Below, piece after piece: positions 15,479 through 24,811 of a DNA stretch of 33,846 nt. Position 1 is the stretch's first letter. Each line of letters opens with the position of its first letter. The stretch is from contig NZ_JADYTJ010000038.1 of assembly GCF_021531075.1 (NCBI RefSeq), positions 1 through 33,846 of the forward strand, written 5' to 3'. A program made the translations under genes and the position numbers. Below the pieces are notes generated by a model. That model did no database searches and was not told the DNA's origin. It saw nothing but the letters and a program-made list of their open reading frames with translations. Source of the DNA: Bacteroides caecigallinarum. GTDB taxonomy: Bacteria; Bacteroidota; Bacteroidia; Bacteroidales; Bacteroidaceae.

Positions 15479-17518
15479 ATGAATTTTGAACTTATATCAG
15501 AATATAAACCGACTGGTGACCAACCTGAAGCTATCAAACAACTTACAGACGGTATCAAGAGTGGAGTTAAGGCACAGACTCTTTTAGGGGTAACCGGTTC
15601 AGGAAAAACATTTACCATTGCCAATGTTATAAAAGAGATAAACAAGCCTACCCTAATCCTTAGTCATAATAAAACGCTGGCAGCACAGTTGTACGGTGAA
15701 TTCAAACATTTTTTTCCGAACAATGCTGTAGAATATTATGTATCTTATTATGATTACTATCAGCCGGAAGCATATCTACCATCAACAGACACTTATATAG
15801 AAAAAGATCTGGCCATAAATGATGAAATAGACAAATTGAGGCTGGCTGCCACATCGGCTCTTCTTTCAGGACGAAAAGATGTAATAGTTGTTTCGTCAGT
15901 ATCATGCATTTATGGTATGGGTAATCCTTCAGACTTCTATGATAATGTGATAGAAATAAAACGAGGAAAATTATTGGACAGAAACGTATTCCTCAGACGT
16001 TTGGTGGACAGTCTCTATGTAAGGAACGATATAGAACTGAATCGTGGTAACTTCAGAGTAAAAGGTGATACTATAGACATATACCTGGCCTACTCGGACA
16101 ATCTTCTCAGAGTAATGTTTTGGGATGATGAAATAGATGCCATTGAAGAAATCGACCCAATATCAGGACACAAAATGGCGGACTTCGACGAATATAAGAT
16201 ATATCCTGCAAATCTGTTTATGACCACAAAAGAAAGCACCTTAAGAGCCATACACCAAATAGAGGACGATTTGACAAAACAGGTAGCATTCTTTGAAGAG
16301 TCAGGAAAATTCCTTGAAGCAAAAAGAATTTATGAGCGAGTAACATACGATATGGAAATGATTCGCGAACTTGGTCATTGCTCAGGAATCGAAAACTACT
16401 CAAGATATTTTGATGGTCGAGAAGCCGGTACACGCCCATATTGTCTGCTTGATTTCTTTCCGGATGATTTTCTGCTGGTTATAGACGAAAGCCATGTAAG
16501 CGTACCACAGATAAGGGCTATGTATGGAGGCGACAGGGCTAGAAAAAAGAATCTTGTGGAGTATGGTTTCAGACTTCCCGCAGCTATGGACAACAGACCA
16601 CTTAAGTTTGAGGAATTCGAGGAAATGGTTAAACAGGTTATTTATGTAAGTGCCACTCCGGCTGACTATGAACTTGTGCAAAGCGAAGGAGTCGTTGTAG
16701 ATCAGGTAATACGTCCTACTGGGCTTCTCGACCCTGTAATAGAAGTAAGGCCAAGTCTAAACCAGATTGATGACCTCATGGAAGAAATACAACAAAGAAT
16801 TGAAGTCAACGAGCGTGTGCTTGTCACTACACTAACAAAAAGAATGGCCGAGGAACTTACTGAATATCTTTTGAATAACGGAATAAAATGTAGCTATATA
16901 CACAGTGATGTAGACACGCTGGAACGCGTGAAAATAATGGATGAACTCAGACAAGGTATACACGATGTATTAGTAGGTGTAAACTTGCTGAGAGAAGGAC
17001 TTGATTTACCGGAAGTTTCTCTGGTTGCTATTCTGGATGCCGATAAAGAAGGATTCCTGCGCTCACATCGTTCCTTGACACAGACTGCCGGTCGTGCCGC
17101 AAGAAACGTAAACGGTAAAGTCATAATGTATGCAGACAAAATAACAGAAAGTATGCAACTTACAATTGACGAAACCAACCGACGCAGGGAGAAGCAGCTT
17201 GCCTACAATCAGCAGCATGGAATTACTCCTCAACAAATAAAGAAAGTAAGAACTAAAATCCTTGTTGATAAAGACAGCAATAACAGCACAGAGAATAGTA
17301 AAGACAAAACTATACAGAAACCATATACAGAGCAGGCTGAGACTTCTTATGCAGCTGCTGACCCTATCGTTCAGTATATGTCAAAAGACCAGCTTAAACG
17401 TAGCATAGAACGGACAAGAAAACTCATGCAAGATGCTGCAAAAAATCTTGATTTCATAGAAGCTGCACAATATAGAGATGAACTGATAAAACTTGAGGAT
17501 ATGCTTAAAAACAAATAA
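15479..17518 (+). CDS. uvrB: excinuclease ABC subunit B
   Basis: UvrB is the damage-verifying helicase-like subunit of nucleotide excision repair; it is loaded by UvrA and recruits UvrC. From the chosen start it has 679 residues, close to the usual length. Visible are Walker A GVTGSGKT, the beta-hairpin region [38 protein letters not shown] (motif II), SATPADYE, helicase motifs V and VI ([26 protein letters not shown] and QTAGRAARN) and the C-terminal UVR domain that binds UvrC ([27 protein letters not shown]). A frame extension of 30 codons to 15389 lacks family similarity and crosses the probable -7 box. It is a single gene between bamD (divergent) and a bidirectional terminator. Confidence 0.97.
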   Translation: MNFELISEYKPTGDQPEAIKQLTDGIKSGVKAQTLLGVTGSGKTFTIANVIKEINKPTLILSHNKTLAAQLYGEFKHFFPNNAVEYYVSYYDYYQPEAYLPSTDTYIEKDLAINDEIDKLRLAATSALLSGRKDVIVVSSVSCIYGMGNPSDFYDNVIEIKRGKLLDRNVFLRRLVDSLYVRNDIELNRGNFRVKGDTIDIYLAYSDNLLRVMFWDDEIDAIEEIDPISGHKMADFDEYKIYPANLFMTTKESTLRAIHQIEDDLTKQVAFFEESGKFLEAKRIYERVTYDMEMIRELGHCSGIENYSRYFDGREAGTRPYCLLDFFPDDFLLVIDESHVSVPQIRAMYGGDRARKKNLVEYGFRLPAAMDNRPLKFEEFEEMVKQVIYVSATPADYELVQSEGVVVDQVIRPTGLLDPVIEVRPSLNQIDDLMEEIQQRIEVNERVLVTTLTKRMAEELTEYLLNNGIKCSYIHSDVDTLERVKIMDELRQGIHDVLVGVNLLREGLDLPEVSLVAILDADKEGFLRSHRSLTQTAGRAARNVNGKVIMYADKITESMQLTIDETNRRREKQLAYNQQHGITPQQIKKVRTKILVDKDSNNSTENSKDKTIQKPYTEQAETSYAAADPIVQYMSKDQLKRSIERTRKLMQDAAKNLDFIEAAQYRDELIKLEDMLKNK

Positions 17519-17536
17519 TACATTATAGAAGGAAAC

Positions 17537-17584
17537 AGCCACAAAAGAATCATCTGTCTAATAAGATGAACTCCTTTTGTGGCT
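17537..17584. terminator. bidirectional terminator between uvrB and the peptide transporter
   Basis: A perfect 11-bp inverted repeat (AGCCACAAAAG at 17537-17547, CTTTTGTGGCT at 17574-17584) has an inner CATCT/AGATG stem and is followed by ATATCTTTTT. Both converging genes end here. Confidence 0.88.
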
Positions 17585-17592
17585 ATATCTTT

Positions 17593-19179
17593 TTAATCGC
17601 CATGCATAAGTTTCTGCAGTTTTCCGGAAAGAAAGAACAACACAATAGCCGCCGTACCACTCATAAATACGAATAATAGAAAAAAGTCATACAGATTTTC
17701 AACATGGTAGCCCATAAAACTTTTTGTAACCCCACCTTCAGGATAATATCCGCTCAACATTCCCGCCATTTTATTTGCGGCAGAAGTACTGAGATACCAT
17801 ACACCCATAAGGAGTGAAGAGAAACGTGCTGGAGAAAGTTTATACACCAATGACAATCCTATTGGGGCAAGACACAACTCACCCATTGTATGAATAAGGT
17901 ATAATCCGGTAAGCCATACCATGCTAACTTTTACTCCTGGTTCTACATCTTTTACACCGAAAGCAATAAACAGATATCCCATAGCCAATAGGAAAAGACC
18001 TATAGCTTGCTTCTTTACCGAACTAGGTTCTATTCCTTTTCTGCCCAAGAAAGACCACAGACCGGCAAATATAGGAGCCAACACCACTAACATTATAGGA
18101 TTAAATGACTGGAAATATGCTGCAGGCATCTCCCATCCACCAATATTACGATCTGTCTGCTCGTCGGCAAAGAAAGTCAGTGATGCTCCGGCTTGCTCGT
18201 ATGCCGCCCAGAAGAATATAACAAAGAAAGCTATTACATAGATTATTCCAATCTTTATTTTCTCACTACGATTAAGACTATGGTCGGTTATTATCAGTAT
18301 AGGCATCACTATCACAGTTGCATAAATAAGAGAGCCTATCCAGTCGGCACCTGAAAAAATATGTCCTCCTGACATATCTTCATTTCCGGCTATCCAATCC
18401 CAATTTACCGAAAACACTAACGTAAGCACTATTGTAGCAACTATTGCTGTAATACTTCTAGTTGAAAATGCCCCACCATCTTTATTCTTTTTTACATCAT
18501 CATCTGTTTTCTTATCAGGTGCTGTTCCCACCGGGTTACCTTCAGGATTACAAATATATTTATTTTTAAAGATTTGAAAGATTACAGCTCCCAAAATCAT
18601 ACCGATACTCGATGCAAGAAACCCCCATTTAAAGTCCTCAGGGTGTCCGGTGTTTCCTATCAGTCCACAGATAAGCGGAGCAAACGTTGAACCTACATTT
18701 ACTCCCATATAGAAGATTGTGAAAGCAGAATCCTTGCGTTTGTCATCATCCGAATACAGACGACCCACCATAGTAGAGATATTTGGTTTGAAAAAACCGT
18801 TACCCAATATAAGCAATCCCAAGCCACAGAACATCAGCCATTTGGCTATATCTACCTGATGAAAATAACATGCACTGAGAAACAATAAGAACTGCCCTAC
18901 AGCCATTACCAGAGCACCAACAACAATAGAACGTCTGTTTCCCCAATATTTATCAGCAATATATCCTCCAATAAGAGGAGTCAGATAAACAAGCCCTGTG
19001 TAACTACCATAAACCTGAGAGGCAAACTCTTTATCAAAGAGCAATGCCTGAACCATATAAAGCATAAACAGGGCACGCATGCCATAATAACTGAACCGTT
19101 CCCACATCTCAGTCACAAAAAGAAGATACAACCCTTTAGGATGTCCTTTATCATTTTTAATAGCTTTTGTACTGTCCAT
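17593..19179 (-). CDS. proton-dependent oligopeptide transporter (POT/PTR2 family)
   Basis: This 528-residue inner-membrane MFS transporter of the POT family imports di- and tripeptides with protons. The proton-coupling ExxER motif is present (TEMWERFSYYGMRALFMLY, about residues 18-36), as are GGYIADKYWGNRRSIVVGA and the PTR2 signature-like FTIFYMGVNVGSTFAPLICG. A hydrophilic cytosolic loop (about 214-232, Asp/Lys-rich) separates the two halves, and C-terminal hydrophobic helices end near residue 520. It starts 1 bp after the stop of an exported C1 peptidase, so the two are almost certainly one transcript, with the peptidase first. Together they suggest a unit that trims peptides in the periplasm and imports the products. 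Confidence 0.93.
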   Translation of the reverse strand: MDSTKAIKNDKGHPKGLYLLFVTEMWERFSYYGMRALFMLYMVQALLFDKEFASQVYGSYTGLVYLTPLIGGYIADKYWGNRRSIVVGALVMAVGQFLLFLSACYFHQVDIAKWLMFCGLGLLILGNGFFKPNISTMVGRLYSDDDKRKDSAFTIFYMGVNVGSTFAPLICGLIGNTGHPEDFKWGFLASSIGMILGAVIFQIFKNKYICNPEGNPVGTAPDKKTDDDVKKNKDGGAFSTRSITAIVATIVLTLVFSVNWDWIAGNEDMSGGHIFSGADWIGSLIYATVIVMPILIITDHSLNRSEKIKIGIIYVIAFFVIFFWAAYEQAGASLTFFADEQTDRNIGGWEMPAAYFQSFNPIMLVVLAPIFAGLWSFLGRKGIEPSSVKKQAIGLFLLAMGYLFIAFGVKDVEPGVKVSMVWLTGLYLIHTMGELCLAPIGLSLVYKLSPARFSSLLMGVWYLSTSAANKMAGMLSGYYPEGGVTKSFMGYHVENLYDFFLLFVFMSGTAAIVLFFLSGKLQKLMHGD

Positions 19180-19180
19180 A

Positions 19181-20365
19181 TTATTTTATTCCAAGTTTCT
19201 TCTTCAATTCTTTATTCAAAGCATCTTTATGCATCATAACGTAAACAGTCTTAGCACGCACATAGCTTTCTGACATATTGATATATCCACCAAAACGGTT
19301 TCTGTCCGTTCCCCACGAATTTTTTGTTATATAGTATTGAGTGCCGTTCTGATCTCTTGTCAGCCCTATAATATGCATTAGATGATCATCTGTAGTTACA
19401 AACGATTCATAACCTTCCTGCCTTATTTCCGGAGTAACATCAACTTCTGGATAAGGATGTTCAAACTTATATACTTCCTCTAGTCTTTCGCCTGTTTTCA
19501 TATTCTCAAAACGTGCTCTGTCTGTCTGACTGTAATCATCCATTTTTGTAACCTCAGGATTGATAGCAACACCATTTGTAAAAGAAAAACCTTTTTCACT
19601 GACATCACCATCCCAGCATAGTGTATATCCGTTCTTCAAGGCATTATCTGTAGCTGACATCATCTCATCTAGCGGAAGATTATACATTTTGACATGTTCC
19701 CAATTGTCCGGAATTTCCAGTTCAAACGCCTCATAATAAGGTTTATGGGTAAAACTTGTAATCATTACATAATCCTCCATATTAAGTTCCAGACTTTCAG
19801 CAAAACTTTTAGGAGTATATTCTTTGCCATTATATGTGAACGTTTCCGGAAGTTTACCCATATATATGTCAAATAGGCTATTAATTAGCTCTTTATATTC
19901 TGTGCTGCGACGTTTCATCTCCACTGCTTGTTCTGCTATTGCAGACATATAACCCTCAAGTTCAGTATGATTATGAGTCTTTGAATCATAGTTTATTCCG
20001 TCATAAACTTCTTCGGGAACGATACCGACCTGCTGAAATGCTGTCATCCAACTTGGAGAAATACTACCCTGTCCTGTATTACCTTTTCCACGACGTAGGT
20101 AGTTATCAGACAACTGATTCATATACTTTTGTCTAACAATAAACATTTCGGACAAGTCATACTCACCTTTTCCCATTCTGAGCAACTCCGATTCCATAAA
20201 CGATGTTGTTGCAAAACACCAGCACGTTCCTGTTGCTGCCTGATTCTTTACTGAAGTAGTCTTATTTGATACTACATCAGTAAACTGATATCCTTTTCCG
20301 TCCTGTGCCACAACGGCAGATGCAGCCACTATAAATGCTACAAATGTCAAGTTCCTTACTCTCAT
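19181..20365 (-). CDS. exported C1-family (bleomycin hydrolase-like) cysteine peptidase
   Basis: This papain-fold peptidase of the C1B/PepC group has 394 residues. A signal peptide (MRVRNLTFVAFIVAASAVVAQ) directs it out of the cytosol, unlike cytosolic PepC. The catalytic triad is visible: Cys in QAATGTCWCFATTSF (about C48), His in DDHLMHIIGL and Asn in TKNSWG. The KNQAATGTCW context supplies the oxyanion-hole Gln. Members of this group act mostly as aminopeptidases on small peptides. It is followed after 1 bp by a POT peptide transporter, which supports a role in peptide nutrition. Its promoter has a perfect -7 box at 20424-20431. Confidence 0.9.
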   Translation of the reverse strand: MRVRNLTFVAFIVAASAVVAQDGKGYQFTDVVSNKTTSVKNQAATGTCWCFATTSFMESELLRMGKGEYDLSEMFIVRQKYMNQLSDNYLRRGKGNTGQGSISPSWMTAFQQVGIVPEEVYDGINYDSKTHNHTELEGYMSAIAEQAVEMKRRSTEYKELINSLFDIYMGKLPETFTYNGKEYTPKSFAESLELNMEDYVMITSFTHKPYYEAFELEIPDNWEHVKMYNLPLDEMMSATDNALKNGYTLCWDGDVSEKGFSFTNGVAINPEVTKMDDYSQTDRARFENMKTGERLEEVYKFEHPYPEVDVTPEIRQEGYESFVTTDDHLMHIIGLTRDQNGTQYYITKNSWGTDRNRFGGYINMSESYVRAKTVYVMMHKDALNKELKKKLGIK

Positions 20366-20423
20366 CTCTCAATCTTTTAATATTAAAAAACAATTTTTAT
20401 TTACATAATGAATAACGGATTTG

Positions 20424-20431
20424 CAAAGATA
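20424..20431 (-). promoter_or_regulatory. -7 box of the peptidase-transporter operon
   Basis: CAAAGATA on the plus strand reads TATCTTTG on the minus strand, a perfect -7 box, 58 bp before the peptidase ATG. Confidence 0.6.
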
Positions 20432-20469
20432 AAAAAGGTTCGGCAGAAAGAATAAGTTTGAATGATTTT

Positions 20470-21395
20470 TTATGCCGAACCGTATACTTTATCATTAAAA
20501 TTCATCAACAGTTTTTTATGTTTAGTGCGATAATACCAAATTCCAACAATATCAGCCAAAGCCCAACCTATTGGAACTGACCACCATATACCCGTATACC
20601 CTATTACGGGAATAGATGCTAAAAGATATGCAAGTACCACACGTGTCCCTAAAGAAACAACCGTAAGAACTACTGACATAGACGGTAATGCTACTGCCCT
20701 GTAATAACCGTAAAGAAGAAACAAATAGCCTATACCTATATAAAAACTGCCTTCAATGCGAAGATATTCCACACCTATATTGATTATTTCTGTTTCTTCA
20801 GCCGAAACGAAAAATGCCATGAGTAATGGTGACAGACAGAATACCAAAAATGATACAAAAAGAGAAAACACCGTAGTTATACACACAGCAATACAGATAC
20901 CACGACGGATACGTTCAGTATGGCCTGCCCCAAAATTCTGAGCTATAAAAGTAGAAAAATCATACCCAAGAATATTATCTGAAGGTAGTTATATACCATT
21001 TCTTCCAGTTCTGTGGGTATCTGCAAAATACGTATTATAGGCGAAAGAAAAACTACGGAGCAAATATTAAGAAATAATGTTATGCTTCCTACAAGCAACA
21101 TAGACGAAAATATACTCCGACGTAATTCTTTGAAATCACTCGAGCCATACTGCATGGAGAACACAGCACTGCACCCCATACACAAACCTATAAAAACTGA
21201 AGTAATAAATACGATAAGGGCATATGACGAGCCTACAGCAGCTAAAGCATCAGCTCCCAAAACACGTCCTACAATCAATGTATCAGCTATATTATAACAC
21301 TGCTGTAATAGATTTCCCACCATCAGTGGGAAAGCAAAACGCATTATTGCCCCAGTTATATTTCCGTTCATCAGATCTTCCTTACCCCAATTCAT
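20470..21395 (-). pseudogene. MATE-family efflux transporter, internal deletion and frameshift
   Basis: Two disjoint frames carry the two ends of one MATE drug/Na+ antiporter. The N-terminal part (start at 21395, MNWGKEDLMNGNITGAI) has typical family sequence such as PLMVGNLLQQCYNIADTLIVGRVLG and ends at YNYLQIIFLGM before a stop at 20943-20945. Immediately after, in another frame, comes STFIAQNFGAGHTERIRRG, a motif that normally lies about 120 residues further on, and the C-terminal half runs from there to 20470. Intact MATE proteins have about 450 residues, but only about 310 are encoded here. A deletion of about 350-370 bp that is not a multiple of three has therefore occurred near 20960-20975. 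Because the loss removes several membrane helices, it cannot be a simple sequencing slip and the product is almost surely non-functional. A near-consensus -7 (TTACTTTG, 21427-21434 minus) may survive. Confidence 0.88.
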
Positions 21396-21463
21396 ATTAC
21401 AAGCTTTCTCAAATCTTAATCGGAATACAAAGTAAATATATTTTTTGCTTAAGGGCAATAAAA

Positions 21464-21497
21464 AAGTCTCCGCAACAAATACATGCTACTGAGACTT
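21464..21497 (-). terminator. terminator after the small exported protein gene
   Basis: On the minus strand AAGTCTC (21497-21491) pairs with GAGACTT (21470-21464) and is followed by a run of T residues. It lies 21 bp after the stop of the 119-residue protein gene and separates it from the MATE remnant. Confidence 0.65.
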
Positions 21498-21517
21498 GAT
21501 CTAATTTTATTTGTTTA

Positions 21518-21877
21518 TTACTTCTTTTCGATATCTATACCCTTGTTACGAAGAGTCATACCCATAAGTTTAAGGTAATCTGAGTACTGCTTTTCGTTAA
21601 GAGTATTCTTCATCAATTTAAGATTACCGTAAACTGCCTTACGAATCTTTTCGTTGTTACCTTCTTTTGCCCTGTTGGCAATTTTCATTTCTGCTTCAAA
21701 ATAATCGCAGATATCTGCAACTTCTGCACTCTGTTCTGAAGAAAGTTTAAGATATTTTCCTAACTGAGTTTTGTTGATTGTACCATTCCACTTTTCTGTA
21801 GTAGTTGTTTGGTTACCGTTTGCAAATACTGTTGCAGAAAACGCCAATGCGGCGATAAATGTTAATCCTGATTTCAT
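21518..21877 (-). CDS. small exported alpha-helical protein
   Basis: This 119-residue protein has a signal peptide (MKSGLTFIAALAFSATVFANG, likely cut after FA) and an all-helical mature part with many charged residues. I recognise it only as a kind of conserved Bacteroides hypothetical protein; the pattern KYLKLSSEQSAEVADICDYF ... LKLMKNTLNEKQYSDYLKLM is loosely like the LTXXQ arrangement of Spy/CpxP periplasmic chaperones (helix, then LNxxQ-type turn), but this is weak. The gene stands alone with a -7 box at 22012-22019 and a leader of about 125 nt that contains a 15-codon upstream frame. Confidence 0.6.
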   Translation of the reverse strand: MKSGLTFIAALAFSATVFANGNQTTTTEKWNGTINKTQLGKYLKLSSEQSAEVADICDYFEAEMKIANRAKEGNNEKIRKAVYGNLKLMKNTLNEKQYSDYLKLMGMTLRNKGIDIEKK

Positions 21878-22011
21878 AATACCTAATGTTTAATTTTTGT
21901 TGTTACCTAAAATACAATCTTTTTCTGATTGCCTTAATTTAATCTCATTTTAGTAAGTCTTTCTATATCCTTACCTGTCATTTAGCTTAAGCCTTTTTCT
22001 TTTTACCGATA

Positions 22012-22019
22012 CAAAGATA
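22012..22019 (-). promoter_or_regulatory. -7 box of the small exported protein gene
   Basis: CAAAGATA on the plus strand reads TATCTTTG on the minus strand, a perfect -7 box. A CAAA (TTTG on the minus strand) at 22044-22047 could be a loosely spaced -33. The rest of 21878-22153 shows no further gene apart from the short upstream frame at 21934-21981. Confidence 0.55.
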
Positions 22020-22153
22020 AGCACGTTTTCGGAAACAGAAAAACAAATGATAGGAAATATTCAAAATACCATTCATTTGTTGACATGAATCAAGAGTTTA
22101 ACAGAAATTTGAACAATAACAGGATTTTATTGTTAATGTAATACATATATAAT

Positions 22154-22189
22154 AAAAGAGCCCGATCTTTTCACGTATCGGGCTCTTTT
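22154..22189 (-). terminator. terminator of the nqr operon
   Basis: A perfect 13-bp inverted repeat (AAAAGAGCCCGAT at 22154-22166, ATCGGGCTCTTTT at 22177-22189) surrounds a 10-nt loop. It lies 24 bp after the nqrF stop, with T-runs on both sides. Confidence 0.9.
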
Positions 22190-22212
22190 TATTATATATA
22201 ACTCTTAGAATA

Positions 22213-23481
22213 TTATCCTCCAAAGTTATCGTACATAATTGATGATGGTTCAACGCCAAGACTGTCAAGCATCTTGACAACTGCGTTAGACATCGGACCA
22301 GGACCACACATGTAGTATTCGATATCTTCTGGTGCCTCATGATCCTTCAGGTAAGTTTCAAGCATTACCTGATGAACGAATCCCGGAGTATATTTAACTC
22401 CTGCAGCATCAGCAGCTGGATCCGGACGGTCAAGAGCCAAATGGAAATGGAAGTTAGGGAAGTCTTTTTCAAGTCCCAGGAAGTCTTCAAGATAGAACAC
22501 TTCGTTCAATGCACGAGCACCATAGAAGTAGTGAAGTTCACGGTCTGTAGTATGCAGAGTACGTGTCATGTGCATAATCTGTGCACGCAAAGGAGCCATA
22601 CCGGCACCACCACCTACCCAAATCATTTCCTTCTTAGAATCGAAGATTGGATGGAAGTCACCGTAAGGACCACTCATCAATACCTTGTCGCCTGGTTTCA
22701 GAGTAAAGATATATGAAGAAGCGATACCAGGATTTACATCCATGAATCCACTCTTATCAGCCTTCATAGGAGGAGTAGCGATACGTACTGTCAACATGAA
22801 TACGTCACCTTCGGCAGGATAGTTGGCCATAGAGTAAGCACGGATAGTTTCTTCTTCGTTCTTACATTTCAAGCCGAACAGACCGAATTTTTCCCATGCA
22901 GGAAGATATTCGTCACCGATAAGGCTCTTGTCAATATCCTTGTTGTAATCCATTTCGAATTTAGGTATCTTAATCTGTGCGTATGAACCTGGGATAAAGT
23001 CCATGTGAGCACCTTTAGGCAACTGCACCTTGAATTCCTTGATAAATGTTGCCACGTTTTTGTTAGAGATAACTGTACATTCGTATTCCTTAACACCCAT
23101 TACTGATTCAGGAACCTTGATTGACATATCACCTTTAACTTTTACCTGGCAACCAAGACGCCAGTGGTCTTTCTGCTGCTTACGGCTGAAGTGGCTGACT
23201 TCTGAAGGAAGAATTTCGCCACCGCCTTCTACAACCTGACATTTGCACTGTCCGCAAGAACCTTTACCACCACATGCTGAAGGAAGGAACACGTTGTTCA
23301 CAGCCAGTGTATTCAGCAGTGTAGAACCAGATTCAACTTCCAACTGGTTTTCACCGTTTACAGTAACTTTCACCTTACCTGAAGAAACAAGAAAGTTCTT
23401 TGCAACCAGAAGGATTACTACCAACACCAGAATAGTCACTAGGAATACTCCAATGCTTGCTAAAATAAAATTAATATCCAT
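22213..23481 (-). CDS. nqrF: Na+-NQR subunit F, NADH dehydrogenase module
   Basis: NqrF is the NADH-oxidising entry subunit of the Na+-translocating NADH:quinone oxidoreductase, anchored in the inner membrane and facing the cytosol. The 422 residues contain an N-terminal membrane helix (about 5-30), a [2Fe-2S] ferredoxin domain (C70, C76, C79 in CGGKGSCGQC and C111 in RLGCQ), an FAD domain (RAYSMANYP) and the NAD(P)H-binding domain (GGGAGMAPLRAQIMH and YYMCGPGPMSNAVVKML), ending in YDNFGG. It is the last gene of a complete nqrABCDEF operon, 19 bp after nqrE, with a strong terminator beyond. Confidence 0.97.
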   Translation of the reverse strand: MDINFILASIGVFLVTILVLVVILLVAKNFLVSSGKVKVTVNGENQLEVESGSTLLNTLAVNNVFLPSACGGKGSCGQCKCQVVEGGGEILPSEVSHFSRKQQKDHWRLGCQVKVKGDMSIKVPESVMGVKEYECTVISNKNVATFIKEFKVQLPKGAHMDFIPGSYAQIKIPKFEMDYNKDIDKSLIGDEYLPAWEKFGLFGLKCKNEEETIRAYSMANYPAEGDVFMLTVRIATPPMKADKSGFMDVNPGIASSYIFTLKPGDKVLMSGPYGDFHPIFDSKKEMIWVGGGAGMAPLRAQIMHMTRTLHTTDRELHYFYGARALNEVFYLEDFLGLEKDFPNFHFHLALDRPDPAADAAGVKYTPGFVHQVMLETYLKDHEAPEDIEYYMCGPGPMSNAVVKMLDSLGVEPSSIMYDNFGG

Positions 23482-23500
23482 TGTTTTATTCCTTTCTTTA

Positions 23501-24133
23501 TTAGATGTTCAAACCAGAGAAACACATAAATGCCATTGCCATCAGACCTACAACGATGAATGTGATACCCAAACCTCTAAGTGGAGCAGGTACATCAGAG
23601 TAAGCCATCTTTTCACGGATAGCAGCAAGACCTACAATAGCAAGCAACCATCCAAGACCAGAACCAAGTGCGTAAGAAATAGCATCTGCTACTCCACCAA
23701 TATACTTAGGATCGGATGGTGCAAGAGTAATACGCTGCTGCATGAAGAGTGAAGCACCCATGATGGCACAGTTAACGGCGATAAGCGGAAGGAAGATACC
23801 CAATGATGCATAAAGCGATGGGCTGAACTTTTCCACAATCATTTCCACCAACTGTACGATGGCAGCTATTACGGCAATAAAGAGGATAAAGCTAAGAAAG
23901 CTCAAATCAATACCAAGAATACCGTCAGCAGCCAGAACCTTAGTCTGGAGCAGGTAGTTAACGGGAAGTGTAACTACAAGCACGAATGTCACGGCAATAC
24001 CAAGTCCGAGCGCAGTCTTCACATTCTTCGATACGGCAAGGTATGAACACATACCAAGGAAGAACGCGAATATCATATTGTCCACAAATATAGAGCGGAC
24101 GAATAAACTTAATAAATGTTCCATATTATACAA
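23501..24133 (-). CDS. nqrE: Na+-NQR subunit E
   Basis: NqrE is an integral membrane subunit of Na+-NQR, homologous to NqrD and RnfA, which with NqrD forms an inverted pair holding a membrane-embedded iron centre. The 210-residue protein has six hydrophobic segments. It begins [41 protein letters not shown] from an internal Met at position 4 (the annotated start adds MYN), with the conserved Cys in GMCS; a second lies in [12 protein letters not shown]. It sits 25 bp after nqrD and 19 bp before nqrF. Confidence 0.96.
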   Translation of the reverse strand: MYNMEHLLSLFVRSIFVDNMIFAFFLGMCSYLAVSKNVKTALGLGIAVTFVLVVTLPVNYLLQTKVLAADGILGIDLSFLSFILFIAVIAAIVQLVEMIVEKFSPSLYASLGIFLPLIAVNCAIMGASLFMQQRITLAPSDPKYIGGVADAISYALGSGLGWLLAIVGLAAIREKMAYSDVPAPLRGLGITFIVVGLMAMAFMCFSGLNI

Positions 24134-24158
24134 TTAATATTTTTTATTCAACACCCTA

Positions 24159-24794
24159 TTATTTTTCCTGCAACTCTTTATGTTTAGCACGCTGATACCA
24201 GATAAGGCATGCTACGATAATCAGAGCCATAGGAGGCATCAACATCATACCGTTGTTTACATAGCCTGCATCCTTAAGCCACTGATAGTTCAGGATATTG
24301 AAACCGAGCAGTGTTCCTGAACCAAGAAGCTCGCGGAAGAAAGCTACGATGATAAGAATCTTGGCATATCCAAGACCATTACCGATACCGTCAAGACATG
24401 ACTCCCAAGGACCGTTTGCCATAGCGAATGCTTCAAGACGTCCCATCAGGATACAGTTAGTAATGATAAGACCTACGTATACTGAAAGCTGTACGCTCAC
24501 GTCGTATGCAAAAGCCTTCAACAGTTCACTAACGATAGTTACCAAAGCGGCAACAACCACCAGCTGAACGATGATACGGATACGGTTAGGAATAGTCTTA
24601 CGCAATAAAGAAATCACTACGTTTGAGAAAGCTGTAATGATAGTTACAGAAAGACCCATAACGATAGCCGGTTCCAGTTTAGAGGTAACGGCCAATGCAG
24701 AACAGATACCCAAAACCTGTACAGTCACAGGGTTGTTCATGTTTAAAGGAGTAGAAAATACTTCCTTATTCTTAGCTGAAAATAATTTTCCCAT
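24159..24794 (-). CDS. nqrD: Na+-NQR subunit D
   Basis: NqrD is an integral membrane subunit of Na+-NQR, related to RnfE and paired with NqrE. The 211-residue protein has six hydrophobic segments. Conserved family sequences include [24 protein letters not shown], with the metal-site Cys in GICSAL, and [23 protein letters not shown], with the second Cys. It follows nqrC after 17 bp. Confidence 0.96.
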   Translation of the reverse strand: MGKLFSAKNKEVFSTPLNMNNPVTVQVLGICSALAVTSKLEPAIVMGLSVTIITAFSNVVISLLRKTIPNRIRIIVQLVVVAALVTIVSELLKAFAYDVSVQLSVYVGLIITNCILMGRLEAFAMANGPWESCLDGIGNGLGYAKILIIVAFFRELLGSGTLLGFNILNYQWLKDAGYVNNGMMLMPPMALIIVACLIWYQRAKHKELQEK

Positions 24795-24811
24795 TGTTCG
24801 TCTCCCTCCTA

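Noticed and set aside
20470..20886. Independent small membrane protein gene starting with GTG
   Set aside because: Its sequence continues upstream without interruption into the MATE motif FIAQNFGAG, so it is the C-terminal remnant of the broken transporter.
22869..23096. Minus-strand frame inside nqrF
   Set aside because: It lies out of frame within the well-conserved FAD domain coding region, with no family similarity.
23243..23752. 169-codon plus-strand frame across nqrF and nqrE
   Set aside because: It spans antisense of two conserved genes and their junction, so it is a shadow.
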